Shown piece by piece: positions 53,021-61,487 of a stretch of 64,000 bases of DNA (its first letter is position 1; each line of letters begins with the position of its first letter). The translations under genes and the position numbers were made by a program. The notes under the pieces are model-generated. The model was not told where the DNA came from and did not search any database. It saw only the letters and a list, made by a program, of their open reading frames with translations. Source of the stretch: Rhizobiaceae bacterium (lineage in GTDB: Bacteria > Pseudomonadota > Alphaproteobacteria > Rhizobiales > Rhizobiaceae); contig JAEPQK010000001.1 in NCBI GenBank assembly GCA_017640615.1, positions 62,001-126,000 of the forward strand, given 5' to 3'.

Positions 53021-53192
53021 ATTATGGCTAGCGCCCGGGTTACGTGACGATACTACGCTCCGGGCCGTATGCGCGACCGAAATAAAAAGAACGACGGCGC
53101 CTACCGGACTTTTTCTTCTCCCGCAGTGAACGACTTCGACCTGCCTGGCGCGAGCCGGGCAAATGAAATTGGGAGAAAAAGGAGTTTCCCCA

Positions 53193-53405
53193 ATGCCCCA
53201 GACGGGAACCGTCAAGTTCTTCAACCATGCCAAGGGGTTTGGCTTCATCACCCCGGATGAAGGCGGCAAGGACATTTTTGTCCATATCTCGGCCGTTCAG
53301 GCGTCCGGGCTGCCCGGTCTCGAGGACGGACAGAAAGTCTCATTCGACACCGAACCCGACCAGCGCGGCAAGGGCCCCAAGGCGGTCAACCTCTCGGTAG
53401 GCTGA
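53193..53405 (+). CDS. cspA: Cold-shock protein CspA family (second copy)
   Basis: A 70-residue paralog of the upstream cold-shock protein, with KGFGFI and IFVHI. AAAAAGGAG precedes the ATG at 53193; in-frame upstream codons do not match the family. It has its own predicted promoter and leader. A GC hairpin follows at 53448. Confidence 0.94.
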   Translation: MPQTGTVKFFNHAKGFGFITPDEGGKDIFVHISAVQASGLPGLEDGQKVSFDTEPDQRGKGPKAVNLSVG

Positions 53406-53447
53406 GGCCAGCCGGGCACCGCCCGGTAACCGACCGACGAGCATGCA

Positions 53448-53471
53448 CGGGGGCGTTTCTTACCGCCCCCG
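53448..53471 (+). terminator. GC hairpin after the second cold-shock gene
   Basis: CGGGGGCG pairs with CGCCCCCG over an 8-base loop. It is followed only by GGCTTCC, so it is a weak or factor-assisted stop. The rest of the 278-base spacer to the next gene shows nothing else. Confidence 0.45.
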
Positions 53472-53683
53472 GGCTTCCAGAAGCGGCTCCTGGCCGTACT
53501 GCCTGCGCGCCACGTTCGGCGCGCACATAACGTTTTGTCCCGAAAATCTCTTGATGTGAGCTGGCATGCCGAGCGCGGTTTGCTGCGCGAATTTGGCGTT
53601 CAGCTTCGGTTCATGCGTGTTTTCGTACCACTCCTGCCAACGAGCCGGCGTCCCAATATGGCCGCGGCACGAAGGAGATGAGA

Positions 53684-54130
53684 ATGAAGACATTTGCGCG
53701 GACATTTGTCCTATCGCTTTCCACAGCCGCCGTGGTGCTGTCGGCCATGCCGATCGCCGAAGCCGGCGACCGTCACCGCCGTCACCGCGTCGAACGGCAT
53801 CACGACCGTGTTGGCGAGGCGATCGGCGCCGGAATCATCGGTCTGGCGCTTGGCGCGATCGTGGTCGGTGTGCTCAGCGAGCAGGCGAATGCGAGCAACA
53901 ATGCGGCGACCCAAAACCCTTATCGCCGCCCGAGGCCTTCGCCGGAGCGCGACTTCTTCCCGGCACCGCCTCCGCGCAACTATGGCTATGAGGCTTCCTA
54001 TTCCCGCTCGCTCGAGCCCTGGAGCCCCGGCTGGTACGACTATTGCGAAGCGCGCTATCGCAGCTTCCGCGCCGATACGGGCACCTACACCACCTATTCC
54101 GGCGAAAAGCGTTTCTGCGTCGCCGACTGA
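53684..54130 (+). CDS. BA14K-family secreted protein
   Basis: A 148-residue exported protein: signal peptide (about 1-27, ending AEAGD), a basic His/Arg-rich stretch, a glycine-zipper-like hydrophobic segment (IGAGIIGLALGAIVVGVL), a Pro-rich linker and a C-terminal BA14K motif (YCEARYRSFRADTGTY, KRFC). BA14K proteins are lectin-like envelope antigens in Brucella relatives. The ATG at 53684 is 6 bases after GAAGGAG. Confidence 0.82.
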   Translation: MKTFARTFVLSLSTAAVVLSAMPIAEAGDRHRRHRVERHHDRVGEAIGAGIIGLALGAIVVGVLSEQANASNNAATQNPYRRPRPSPERDFFPAPPPRNYGYEASYSRSLEPWSPGWYDYCEARYRSFRADTGTYTTYSGEKRFCVAD

Positions 54131-54165
54131 CCTGTTCTTCCCGGGGAATCCCTGCCCCTCTCATT

Positions 54166-54195
54166 GCGCCGCCAGACATGGCGGCGCTTTTTTTT
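54166..54195 (+). terminator. Rho-independent terminator of the BA14K gene
   Basis: GCGCCGCC pairs with GGCGGCGC over AGACAT, followed by eight T residues. It overlaps the last bases of the convergent hydrolase gene. Confidence 0.88.
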
Positions 54196-54835
54196 AGACC
54201 AGAAACGGGTTGTTGCGGCGTTCGTCGCCGATGCGACTGCCTGGTCCGTGGCCGCAGATGAAGCCGATGTCGTCGCCCAGCGGCAGCAGTTTTTCCTTGA
54301 TCGAATTGATCAGCGTGTCGTGGTCGCCGCCGGGCAGGTCCGTGCGGCCGATCGATCCATTAAAGAGCACGTCGCCGACATGGGCGAATTTCGCGGCGCG
54401 GTTGTAGAAGACGACATGTCCCGGTGCATGGCCGGGGCAGTGCAGTACCTCGAACTCATGGTCGCCGAAGGTGACTTTTTCGCCTTCCTTCAGATATCTG
54501 TCGGGCGTGCAATTCTTCATCGCCCCCGGCAGACCGAACTGTTCCGACTGGCGCTCGATATTGGCAAGCAACTGCTTGTCGTCCTCATGCGGACCGATGA
54601 TATCGACTTTGAGCGCCTCCTTGAGCTCCATCGCACCGCCGGCATGGTCGAGATGGCCATGAGTCAGCCAAATCTCTTTGATGGTGAGGCCGTTTTCTGT
54701 GAGCGTCTGCAAGATCACTTCGACATCGCCGCCCGGATCCACAACCACGCCTTCCTTCGTTTCCTCGTCGAACAGAACCGCGCAGTTTTGTTGAAATGGC
54801 GTGACCGGAATGATGCCGGCGCGTAACTGGCCCAT
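54194..54835 (-). CDS. Metallo-beta-lactamase fold hydrolase (glyoxalase II-like)
   Basis: A 213-residue hydrolase with the metal motif THGHLDHAGG and the further ligands HCPGHAPGHV, GDVLF and CGHGPGS. It lacks the C-terminal glyoxalase II helical domain, so it is a YcbL-type enzyme with broad thioester activity. AGGAGA lies 6 bases before the ATG at 54835. Confidence 0.9.
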   Translation of the reverse strand: MGQLRAGIIPVTPFQQNCAVLFDEETKEGVVVDPGGDVEVILQTLTENGLTIKEIWLTHGHLDHAGGAMELKEALKVDIIGPHEDDKQLLANIERQSEQFGLPGAMKNCTPDRYLKEGEKVTFGDHEFEVLHCPGHAPGHVVFYNRAAKFAHVGDVLFNGSIGRTDLPGGDHDTLINSIKEKLLPLGDDIGFICGHGPGSRIGDERRNNPFLV

Positions 54836-54931
54836 AATTTCTCCTGGCAAATTCTCACTTACCCGCGCCTTTGTCGGTTCGGGCGGGCATTGGCGAGCCG
54901 GCGGTGCCGGCCCGCGTTGATTTCGTGCGGT

Positions 54932-55216
54932 CTAGCGCTTGTTCATTGCGCCCATGATCGTGCCGACGATACCGGTGAGCACGGCGCCGCCGCCGAGGCC
55001 GCCGGCAGCATCGCCAAGCAGCCCGCCCATCGCGCCAGCGGTCGCGGGATCGCCAAGCAGAGTGCCGAGAATCTGGCCGCCGGCAACGCCGCCGACCGCG
55101 CCGCTGATGATCTTCGGCAATTGCGCCATCGCGGCCTGTTTGACAGCTGCACCAACGGCCTGTCCGCCTATGATGCCGCTGACGATCTGAATCAGGATCG
55201 GAACCAGTGATTCCAT
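54932..55216 (-). CDS. Small Gly/Ala-rich hydrophobic protein, unknown
   Basis: A 94-residue protein rich in glycine and alanine with repeated glycine-zipper spacing (GGQAVGAAVKQ, GGVAGGQILG, GGLLGDAAGG), likely inserting in or associating with membranes. AGGAGG lies 8 bases before the ATG at 55216; an in-frame GTG at 55225 is inside that site. No family recognised. Confidence 0.65.
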   Translation of the reverse strand: MESLVPILIQIVSGIIGGQAVGAAVKQAAMAQLPKIISGAVGGVAGGQILGTLLGDPATAGAMGGLLGDAAGGLGGGAVLTGIVGTIMGAMNKR

Positions 55217-55304
55217 GACTTCCACCTCCTCAACTTGGCCAAATGGCCGGTGACCATCAAACCGGGTTCTGGCTCAATGTCAAAAGCGGCTGGTCGGGCG
55301 GGTG

Positions 55305-55335
55305 ACAAAAAAGGCCGGACGCTTGGCGTCCGGCC
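55305..55335 (-). terminator. Rho-independent terminator of ilvE
   Basis: On the minus strand a 10-bp stem (GGCCGGACGC with GCGTCCGGCC, 3-base loop) is followed by TTTTTTG. It lies just after the ilvE stop. Confidence 0.88.
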
Positions 55336-55360
55336 GCGGAAACTAAGGCAAGTCGTTGGC

Positions 55361-56254
55361 CTATTCGGCTGCCATCGCCCGGCTTGGTGTCACTTCGGCG
55401 GTGTAATCGTTCATGAGGTTTTGCGCGATTTCACCGACAGTAAAGCGGTATGGTCCGATCTCTGAAACCGGGGTCACTTCCGCAGCAGTGCCTGTCAGGA
55501 AACACTGCTCGAAGCCCTCCATTTCCTCCGGCATGATGGTGCGTTCAACAATTTCGTAGCCGCGTCGCTTGGCGAGGTCGATCACCGTGCGGCGCGTTAT
55601 GCCGTCGAGAAAGCAATCCGGGTCGGGCGTGTGGATGACGCCGTCCTTGACGAAGAAGACGTTGGCGCCGGTCGCTTCCGCCACACGGCCACGCCAGTCG
55701 AGCATCAGTGCATCTGCGTAGCCTTTGGCCTCGGCCGCGTGTTTGGAGAGCGTGCAGATCATGTACAGACCCGCGGCTTTCGACTTGGACGGCGCGGTGT
55801 GCGGGTCAGGGCGGCGATATTCCGCCATGTCGAGGCGAATGCCCTTCAGCTTCTGCGCAGGGTCGAAATAGCTCGGCCAATGCCAGATGGCGATTGCCAG
55901 ATTGATCTTGTTGTTCTGCGCCGACACGCCCATCTGCTCGCTGCCGCGCCATGCGATGGGGCGCACATATGCATCCTGCAAGCCCTGCATCTTCAGCAGT
56001 TCGCGACAGGCGTCATCGATCTCGGCAACTGACCATGGGATCGTGAACCCCAGAATACGTGCCGATTCATGTAGGCGCACGGTGTGTTCGGTGAGCTTGA
56101 AGATCTCGCCGCCATAGGCGCGCTCGCCCTCGAATACGGCGCTGGCATAATGAAGCCCGTGCGACAGCACATGCACCTTGGCATCGGCCCACGGAACAAA
56201 AGCTCCGTTCATCCAGATGTGCCCGTCAAGCTGATCGAAAGGAACTGAGGCCAT
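55361..56254 (-). CDS. ilvE: Branched-chain amino acid aminotransferase
   Basis: PLP enzyme of class IV, 297 residues, catalysing the last step of Leu, Ile and Val synthesis. The Schiff-base lysine is Lys159 (SKSKAAGLYM); ATGANVFFVKDG and the C-terminal FLTGTAAEVTPV segment are conserved. GGGAGAA precedes the ATG at 56254; upstream in-frame residues are spurious. Divergent from the MarR gene with a 231-base spacer holding the MarR palindrome. Confidence 0.93.
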   Translation of the reverse strand: MASVPFDQLDGHIWMNGAFVPWADAKVHVLSHGLHYASAVFEGERAYGGEIFKLTEHTVRLHESARILGFTIPWSVAEIDDACRELLKMQGLQDAYVRPIAWRGSEQMGVSAQNNKINLAIAIWHWPSYFDPAQKLKGIRLDMAEYRRPDPHTAPSKSKAAGLYMICTLSKHAAEAKGYADALMLDWRGRVAEATGANVFFVKDGVIHTPDPDCFLDGITRRTVIDLAKRRGYEIVERTIMPEEMEGFEQCFLTGTAAEVTPVSEIGPYRFTVGEIAQNLMNDYTAEVTPSRAMAAE

Positions 56255-56453
56255 TGTGGTTCTCCCGCGAGCTTGTGGCCCGCTTGTCATTTGAAAAAAG
56301 ATTGGTTCCGGCCTATCAGGCCAGTCCTGTCACCTGTCAGCCTATGCGAAGTCGTCGCTTGTATGAAGGATGTTCCAATCGAAACCCGTCCACCATGCAT
56401 ATTCGTTCGCATATCCTCCAAAAGATTGGCAAAAATTACCACTCGTCGAAATT

Positions 56454-56474
56454 TATGTCAATAAGGCTGACATA
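56454..56474. promoter_or_regulatory. Palindrome upstream of the PetP-like MarR gene
   Basis: TATGTCA-ATAAGGC-TGACATA, perfect 7-bp arms, 11 bases before the MarR ATG. It is AT-rich and a likely operator or promoter element. Confidence 0.6.
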
Positions 56475-56485
56475 TTTTTGGCTCC

Positions 56486-57010
56486 ATGGACCATGAGATG
56501 ACCGAACAGCAATCCGACAAGGCGACGACGCCGGCTCAAACGGCCGCTAAAGACGGTGACGACGACATCGACTTTATGCTGATCGAACTGCTTTTCTTTG
56601 CCTATCGCGACTTCATTTCCGACCCGGATGCGATCCTGGGGCCAATCGGTTTCGGGCGCGCGCACCACCGGGTGGTTCACTTCGTCAATCGCCGGCCGGG
56701 GCTGACTGTCGCAGAGCTGCTCGATGTGCTCAAGATTACCAAGCAGAGCCTTGCACGGGTGCTGAAGCAGCTTATCGATACTGGCTATATCGTTCAGGTG
56801 ACCGGACCGACCGACCGGCGGCAGCGGCAGCTCTACGCGACCGAGAAGGGCAAGGCACTCTCGTTGGCTCTGGCCCGGCCACAGTCCCGCCGCATCCGTG
56901 ACGCATTGGCAAATGGCGGGGCAGGCGACCGCGCCGCTGTGGAGAGGTTTCTCAAGGCCATGGTGGATCCCGCGCACCGGAGGCAGATCGACAATCCGCC
57001 GGGCGCCTAG
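56486..57010 (+). CDS. petP: MarR-family regulator, PetP-like
   Basis: A 174-residue winged-helix regulator. FFAYRDFISDPDAILG, GFGRAHHRVVHFV and LKITKQSLARVLKQL match what I remember of PetP of Rhodobacter, encoded with PetR. The PetR-like response regulator follows immediately, overlapping by proximity and likely coupled. The symbol is by homology and synteny recall only; here it is 8.5 kb from petABC. Confidence 0.8.
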   Translation: MDHEMTEQQSDKATTPAQTAAKDGDDDIDFMLIELLFFAYRDFISDPDAILGPIGFGRAHHRVVHFVNRRPGLTVAELLDVLKITKQSLARVLKQLIDTGYIVQVTGPTDRRQRQLYATEKGKALSLALARPQSRRIRDALANGGAGDRAAVERFLKAMVDPAHRRQIDNPPGA

Positions 57011-57030
57011 TCCAGGTGAGAGGGAATGCG

Positions 57031-57735
57031 ATGGTGGCTGAAAACACGATACCTGATGACGACGCGCCGCATATTCTGGTCGTTGACGACGATACGCGCA
57101 TTCGCGACTTGCTGAAGCAGTATCTCGCCGAACAGGGCTATAGGGTCAGCATTGCTGCCAACGCCGAGGAAGCACGGCGGCGGCTTGAAGGACTGGATTT
57201 CGATCTCATAGTTCTGGACGTGATGATGCCGGGCGAAAGCGGTGTCGAACTCACGCAATCGCTCCGCGAGCAGAAGGAAATTCCGATCCTTATGCTCACC
57301 GCGCTTTCGGAAATCGAAAACCGCGTTTCGGGTCTCGCGGCCGGTGCAGACGATTACCTGCCAAAACCATTCGATCCGCGCGAGCTGCTGCTTCGGATCA
57401 ACAATATCCTGCGCCGCGGCGCACCGCCCTCGACGCCGAAGGTAGAGCAGGTCGTGTTCGGCCCTTATGCCTTTCAACTTTCGCGGCGCGAGCTGAAGCG
57501 CGGCGGCGAGGTACTGAAACTCACCGAGCGCGAACAGGAAATTCTGGCAATTTTCTGCGGCCGTGCGGGCGAGACGATCCCGCGTCACGAACTTGTGGGC
57601 GACGAGGCGGAAGTGGGCGAGCGCACAATCGACGTGCAGATCAACCGATTGCGGCGCAAGATCGAGCGCGACCCGTCCAACCCGCTGTGGCTGCAGACCG
57701 TGCGCGGTGTTGGCTACAGGCTGAGCGTGGAATAG
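57031..57735 (+). CDS. petR: OmpR-type response regulator, PetR-like
   Basis: A 234-residue regulator: receiver domain with acidic pocket Asp20/Asp21 and phospho-acceptor Asp63 (VLDVMMPG), and Lys in PKPFDP. The C-terminal winged-helix (about 135-230) ends in RGVGYRLSVE. The ATG at 57031 follows GAGAGGGAA; five upstream codons are open. In operon with petP-like and histidine kinase genes. Confidence 0.88.
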   Translation: MVAENTIPDDDAPHILVVDDDTRIRDLLKQYLAEQGYRVSIAANAEEARRRLEGLDFDLIVLDVMMPGESGVELTQSLREQKEIPILMLTALSEIENRVSGLAAGADDYLPKPFDPRELLLRINNILRRGAPPSTPKVEQVVFGPYAFQLSRRELKRGGEVLKLTEREQEILAIFCGRAGETIPRHELVGDEAEVGERTIDVQINRLRRKIERDPSNPLWLQTVRGVGYRLSVE

Positions 57736-57794
57736 GCTCGGGCCGACGGGTTGATTGCCCGGAGCGGCCATAAACCAGCCGCCAGAAGGGGCTC

Positions 57795-59198
57795 ATGGCA
57801 TCCACGGAAGCACCAGCGCAGACTAATGAAACCGCCCGGCGGCGCCCGGCTCGGCACAAGGACGCCGCATGGCTGCGGCTGATTGCGCCACTCGTGCCCT
57901 ATCTGCCGAAACGGCTCTACGCCCGCTCACTCATCATTGTGATCGCGCCGATGCTGCTTTTGCAGTCGGTGATCGCCTTTGTTTTCATGGAACGCCACTG
58001 GCAGACGGTGACCTTCCGGCTCTCCGCGGCCGTGACACGTGACATCGCGGCGATCATCGAACTCATCGAGGCTTATCCCGACGATGACGGTTACAGCGAG
58101 ATCGTACGCATCGCGCAGGAGAAGCTGGAGCTCAATATCGACATCCTGCCGCCCGACCCGCTGCCAGCGCCGAGCCCGAAGCCGTTCTTTTCGATCCTCG
58201 ATCAGGCGCTGAGTTCGGAGATCGTGCGGCAAATCGATCGCCCGTTCTGGATCGATACGGTCGGCAATTCCAACATCGTGGAAATTCGTGTGCAGCTAGA
58301 GGGCAAGGTGTTGCGCGTCTTCGCTCGCCGCAGCCAGGCCTATGCGTCGAACACCCATATCTTCCTGCTTTGGATGGTGGGCACCTCGCTGGTGCTGTTG
58401 GCAATCGCCGTGGCGTTTCTGCGCAACCAGATCAGGCCGATCCTGCGCCTGGCGGAAGCCGCGGAGAGCTTCGGCAAGGGGCGGCCGATGGCGGACGATT
58501 TCGAACCGCGCGGTGCGGAAGAGGTGAAACTCGCCGGTCATGCTTTCATCCAGATGCGCCAGCGCATCGAGCGGCAGATCGAACAGCGCACGACGATGCT
58601 GACCGGCATCAGCCACGACCTCAGAACCGTGCTGACGCGGTTTCGCCTGCAGCTGGCTCTACTAGGCGGCAAGATGGACACCGGCCCGCTCAATCAGGAT
58701 GTCGACGATATGCAGTCGATGCTGGAAGGCTATCTTGCCTTCGCGCGCGGCGAAGCGGAGGAAGATACTGGAGTGTTCGACCTTGCCGAGTTTCTTGAAA
58801 AGACGCGCGAGGAGGCCGAGCTTCATAAACGCAAACTGAAGACCCAGCTCAAGGGCGCGCCCGAGGTGCATGTCAGGCCGGGCGCGTTCAGACGCCTGCT
58901 ATCAAACCTGATCTCAAACGCATTCCGGCACGGCAAGAATGTCGCCATCAGCGCCGTGCACGGCAAAGGTCGGCTGGTCGTAACGGTCGATGATGACGGG
59001 CCGGGCATTCCGGTCGAAAAGCGCGAGGAAGTGTTCAAGCCATTCGTGCGGCTGGACGAAGCGCGCAATCAGGATGCGAGCGGCACGGGGCTTGGTCTCG
59101 CCATCGCGCGCGATATTGCGCGCAGTCACGGTGGAGACATCACGCTCGAAGACAGCCCGAAGGGCGGTGCCAGGGTGGTCGTGAGCGTGCCGGCCTGA
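57795..59198 (+). CDS. Sensor histidine kinase, EnvZ-like
   Basis: A 467-residue sensor kinase: membrane segments near 46-66 and 187-208 flanking a ~120-residue periplasmic domain, a HAMP linker (~210-262), the phosphorylated His274 (GISHDLRTVLTRF), and an ATPase domain with N box (LISNAFRHG), G1 (DDGPGIP) and G2 (GTGLGLAIA). Partner of the PetR-like regulator directly upstream, so this is a two-component pair plus MarR. Confidence 0.9.
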   Translation: MASTEAPAQTNETARRRPARHKDAAWLRLIAPLVPYLPKRLYARSLIIVIAPMLLLQSVIAFVFMERHWQTVTFRLSAAVTRDIAAIIELIEAYPDDDGYSEIVRIAQEKLELNIDILPPDPLPAPSPKPFFSILDQALSSEIVRQIDRPFWIDTVGNSNIVEIRVQLEGKVLRVFARRSQAYASNTHIFLLWMVGTSLVLLAIAVAFLRNQIRPILRLAEAAESFGKGRPMADDFEPRGAEEVKLAGHAFIQMRQRIERQIEQRTTMLTGISHDLRTVLTRFRLQLALLGGKMDTGPLNQDVDDMQSMLEGYLAFARGEAEEDTGVFDLAEFLEKTREEAELHKRKLKTQLKGAPEVHVRPGAFRRLLSNLISNAFRHGKNVAISAVHGKGRLVVTVDDDGPGIPVEKREEVFKPFVRLDEARNQDASGTGLGLAIARDIARSHGGDITLEDSPKGGARVVVSVPA

Positions 59199-59204
59199 GT
59201 CGAA

Positions 59205-59543
59205 CTACGCACCTCGAGGTGCAAATATGATGATGCCTGCCGCGATGATCGCCAGTGCACCGCCGGAGATATCCCACGCATCCGGTTGATGGTCCTCAGC
59301 CATCCATAACCAGGCCAGCGACGTTGCGATGTAGATGCCGCCATATGCTGCGTAGGTGCGACCGGCATAGTCTGAGGGCACCAATGTAAGCAGCCAGGCG
59401 AAGATCATCAGCGATACGATGCCTGGCAAGGCCCACCAGACGGACTGGCCTCCGCGCAGCCACGCCCAGAAAGCGAAGCATCCAGCGATCTCGGCAACTG
59501 CCGCAGCAAAGAATGTCAGATAGGTAGTTACAAGGACAGGCAT
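59205..59543 (-). CDS. YnfA family membrane protein
   Basis: A 112-residue membrane protein with four hydrophobic segments and the YnfA signature (FFAAAVAEIAGCFAFW, GRTYAAYGGIYI). It resembles small multidrug-resistance proteins but its role is unsettled. GGAG lies 6 bases before the ATG at 59543. Convergent with the histidine kinase. Confidence 0.9.
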   Translation of the reverse strand: MPVLVTTYLTFFAAAVAEIAGCFAFWAWLRGGQSVWWALPGIVSLMIFAWLLTLVPSDYAGRTYAAYGGIYIATSLAWLWMAEDHQPDAWDISGGALAIIAAGIIIFAPRGA

Positions 59544-59638
59544 GGCAGTCTCCAAACCAGTCGGATGTATCCTGCAATGCAGTTTGCAGTGAGGCTCCGG
59601 GTCGCGGATGCGCTAGCTTTATTACCGGTGGCGGCTCC

Positions 59639-59998
59639 TCAGAAAAGCTTGCCGCCCTCCGGCACCTTGCGTTCGATCGCGGCCAGCACGACATCGCCCT
59701 CTTCGTCGGGAAAGCCCAGCGTCAGCACCTCTGACATAAATTTGCCTATCTGGCGCGGCGGGAAATTGACCACCGCCATTACCTGGCGCCCGACCAACTC
59801 CTCTGGCTCATAATATTTGGTGATTTGCGCGGAAGATTTCTTGATGCCTATCTTGGAGCCGAAGTCGATCTTCAGCTTGATTGCCGGCTTGCGGGCTTCC
59901 GGGTAGGGCTCGGCCTCGACGATCGTGCCGGCGCGAATATCGACGCGGTCGAAATCCGCGAAGGCGATTTCGGGCCTGACATTATCGTCCGTGCTCAT
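59639..59998 (-). CDS. csaA: tRNA-binding protein CsaA
   Basis: A 119-residue OB-fold tRNA-binding/chaperone protein. The family pattern is [54 protein letters not shown]. It lies 3 bases downstream of ybjN and is probably co-transcribed with it. Confidence 0.9.
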   Translation of the reverse strand: MSTDDNVRPEIAFADFDRVDIRAGTIVEAEPYPEARKPAIKLKIDFGSKIGIKKSSAQITKYYEPEELVGRQVMAVVNFPPRQIGKFMSEVLTLGFPDEEGDVVLAAIERKVPEGGKLF

Positions 59999-60001
59999 GG
60001 A

Positions 60002-60523
60002 TCAGGCGTTGCCGTGCGTCTCGAACATCACATTGGCCAGCGCATCGCGCGCCGAGGTGCCCGACCAGACGACGAGCTGGAACGCCTGGAAATAGCATTC
60101 GCAGGCCTCAAGCGCGCTGTGCAGCATCACCTCCACCTGTGCGCTGGTCGGCTCCGCACCGCCGGACAGAAGCAGCGAGTGGCGGAACATGATCGCGCCT
60201 TCCTGCTCCCACAGGTCGAAATGGCCGAACAGCATCTGTTCGTTGATGACCGAAAGCAGCCGCAGGACTTCCAGCACGCGATTCTCTGGCACCTTCAGGT
60301 CAAATGCGCATGCCAGATGCAGCGCTTCGAAATCCTCCATCCAGGAAATCGAGACGTGGTAATCGGTCCAGTTGCTGGCAACTGAAATGGCGATCTCGTC
60401 ATCCGCGGTGCGCTCGAATGCCCAGTCATTCGTGTTGGCCACATGCTCGATTACATCGACCGGGTGCAACTCACGCGCGATATCGAGTTCAAGGAGTTCC
60501 ATCAGGCAAAAATTCTCCGTCAT
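60002..60523 (-). CDS. YbjN-domain protein
   Basis: A 173-residue YbjN-family protein (ALHLACAFDLKVPENRVLEVLRLL, split around the family's conserved helix). YbjN proteins affect stress responses and motility and resemble type III chaperones; the molecular role here is unknown. A 19-bp palindrome lies directly upstream of the ATG. Confidence 0.82.
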   Translation of the reverse strand: MTENFCLMELLELDIARELHPVDVIEHVANTNDWAFERTADDEIAISVASNWTDYHVSISWMEDFEALHLACAFDLKVPENRVLEVLRLLSVINEQMLFGHFDLWEQEGAIMFRHSLLLSGGAEPTSAQVEVMLHSALEACECYFQAFQLVVWSGTSARDALANVMFETHGNA

Positions 60524-60525
60524 TC

Positions 60526-60544
60526 GGGCAGTTTTGAACTGCCC
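60526..60544. promoter_or_regulatory. Palindrome at the ybjN start
   Basis: GGGCAGTT-TTG-AACTGCCC, perfect 8-bp arms, ending two bases before the ybjN ATG. It can serve as operator or as an mRNA hairpin masking the start. The remaining spacer (to 60819, about 275 bases) contains three T-run/CGCGC stretches and no gene that I can support. Confidence 0.45.
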
Positions 60545-60819
60545 CGTTCAGATACACGCGACAAAAACAAAATCCGGCATCGGCCGAGGCCGTGGAGGGA
60601 AAACGCAGTCGCCTGGCCGGCCCACCGCCTACCGGTCCAGAGGTGCGATACGAATCACGCTTTAAATTCAGTCTATTGAAGCAGAGTCGCGTGAGAAGCC
60701 CTTTTTTCGCGCGACCCTCTGTGAGATGTGGAAAGGCGAAGCCGGCTCAAATGCCGCAGCGTCGCCAAGCGACTCTCGGCAAAGCTTTTTTCGCGCTGCG
60801 GGCTTGTGGAAAAGGCAGT

Positions 60820-61137
60820 CTATTTTTTTGCGCGCGAACGGCTGGAAGTGCCGGATTTGGCGGCAGCCGCGGCGGGCTTTGCCGGCTTGCCCGACTGCTT
60901 CGCTTCCAACTCGGCAATCCTGGCGGCCAGCTTCTCGTTTTCGGCGCGTGCCTTCACGGCCATTTCCCTGACAGCCTCAAACTCTTCGCGCTGAACCAGG
61001 TCCATTGAAGAGATCATCCGCTCGGCCTGCGCGCGGAATGCGGTTTCGACTTCGCGACGTACGCCTTGTGCAGCGCCGGCGGCGTCGGTCATCAGCTTGG
61101 CCAGTTCGTCGAATATGCGGTTCTGTCCGGTGTTCAT
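60820..61137 (-). CDS. UbiK/BMFP-domain accessory factor
   Basis: A 105-residue mostly helical protein (NRIFDELAKLMTDAAGAAQG, then a long coiled coil EEFEAVREMAVKARAENEK). This is the BMFP/UbiK family, an accessory factor of ubiquinone biosynthesis. The tail is a Lys/Ala/Ser-rich nucleic-acid-like extension. The ATG at 61137 begins the family sequence; in-frame codons upstream do not. Confidence 0.88.
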   Translation of the reverse strand: MNTGQNRIFDELAKLMTDAAGAAQGVRREVETAFRAQAERMISSMDLVQREEFEAVREMAVKARAENEKLAARIAELEAKQSGKPAKPAAAAAKSGTSSRSRAKK

Positions 61138-61246
61138 GGGCTTACCCCTGCGTTTCAGCTTGAGGTAGTTCCGCACCCGGCGGATTGCAAGGCGGTTCAA
61201 GGTCGCGGCAGAAACCTAAGTGGGCGCACTACTTGTCCTGCAATGC

Positions 61247-61261
61247 TTACATGTATTACAT
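61247..61261 (+). promoter_or_regulatory. Direct repeat upstream of the RHH antitoxin
   Basis: TTACAT occurs twice, 3 bases apart (61247-61252 and 61256-61261), just before the antitoxin ATG, with TTGTCC (61233-61238) as a possible -35. It is a likely site for the ribbon-helix-helix protein. Confidence 0.4.
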
Positions 61262-61268
61262 TAGTGGC

Positions 61269-61487
61269 ATGAAAACGATCAGCATTCGCATTGACGAAAC
61301 GGTGAAGCAGCGCTGGGACCGGCTTGCCGGCGAATACGGCCTGAACCAGAGCAAGCTTATGCGTGAGGCGATCCTCGACAAACTTGAGGAGCTCGAAGAC
61401 TTCTACGTTGTAAAGGAGCGGACCGCCGGCAGCTTCGAGCCCGTCTCCAACGACGATGTTTGGGCGAAGCTCGGCCTTGAGGATTGA
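61269..61487 (+). CDS. Ribbon-helix-helix antitoxin (RelB-like)
   Basis: A 72-residue protein with an N-terminal ribbon-helix-helix (MKTISIRIDETVKQRWDRLA, then GLNQSKLMREAILDKL) and an acidic C-terminus for toxin binding. The ATG at 61269 is the family start. It overlaps the toxin gene by about 30 bases. Confidence 0.87.
   Translation: MKTISIRIDETVKQRWDRLAGEYGLNQSKLMREAILDKLEELEDFYVVKERTAGSFEPVSNDDVWAKLGLED

Noticed and set aside
53460-53705. 81-codon minus-strand frame after the cold-shock genes
   Set aside because: No ribosome site or family pattern, and it overlaps the BA14K ribosome site.
56254-56496. 80-codon plus-strand frame in the ilvE-marR spacer
   Set aside because: It covers the ilvE leader and the MarR palindrome and has no protein-like pattern.
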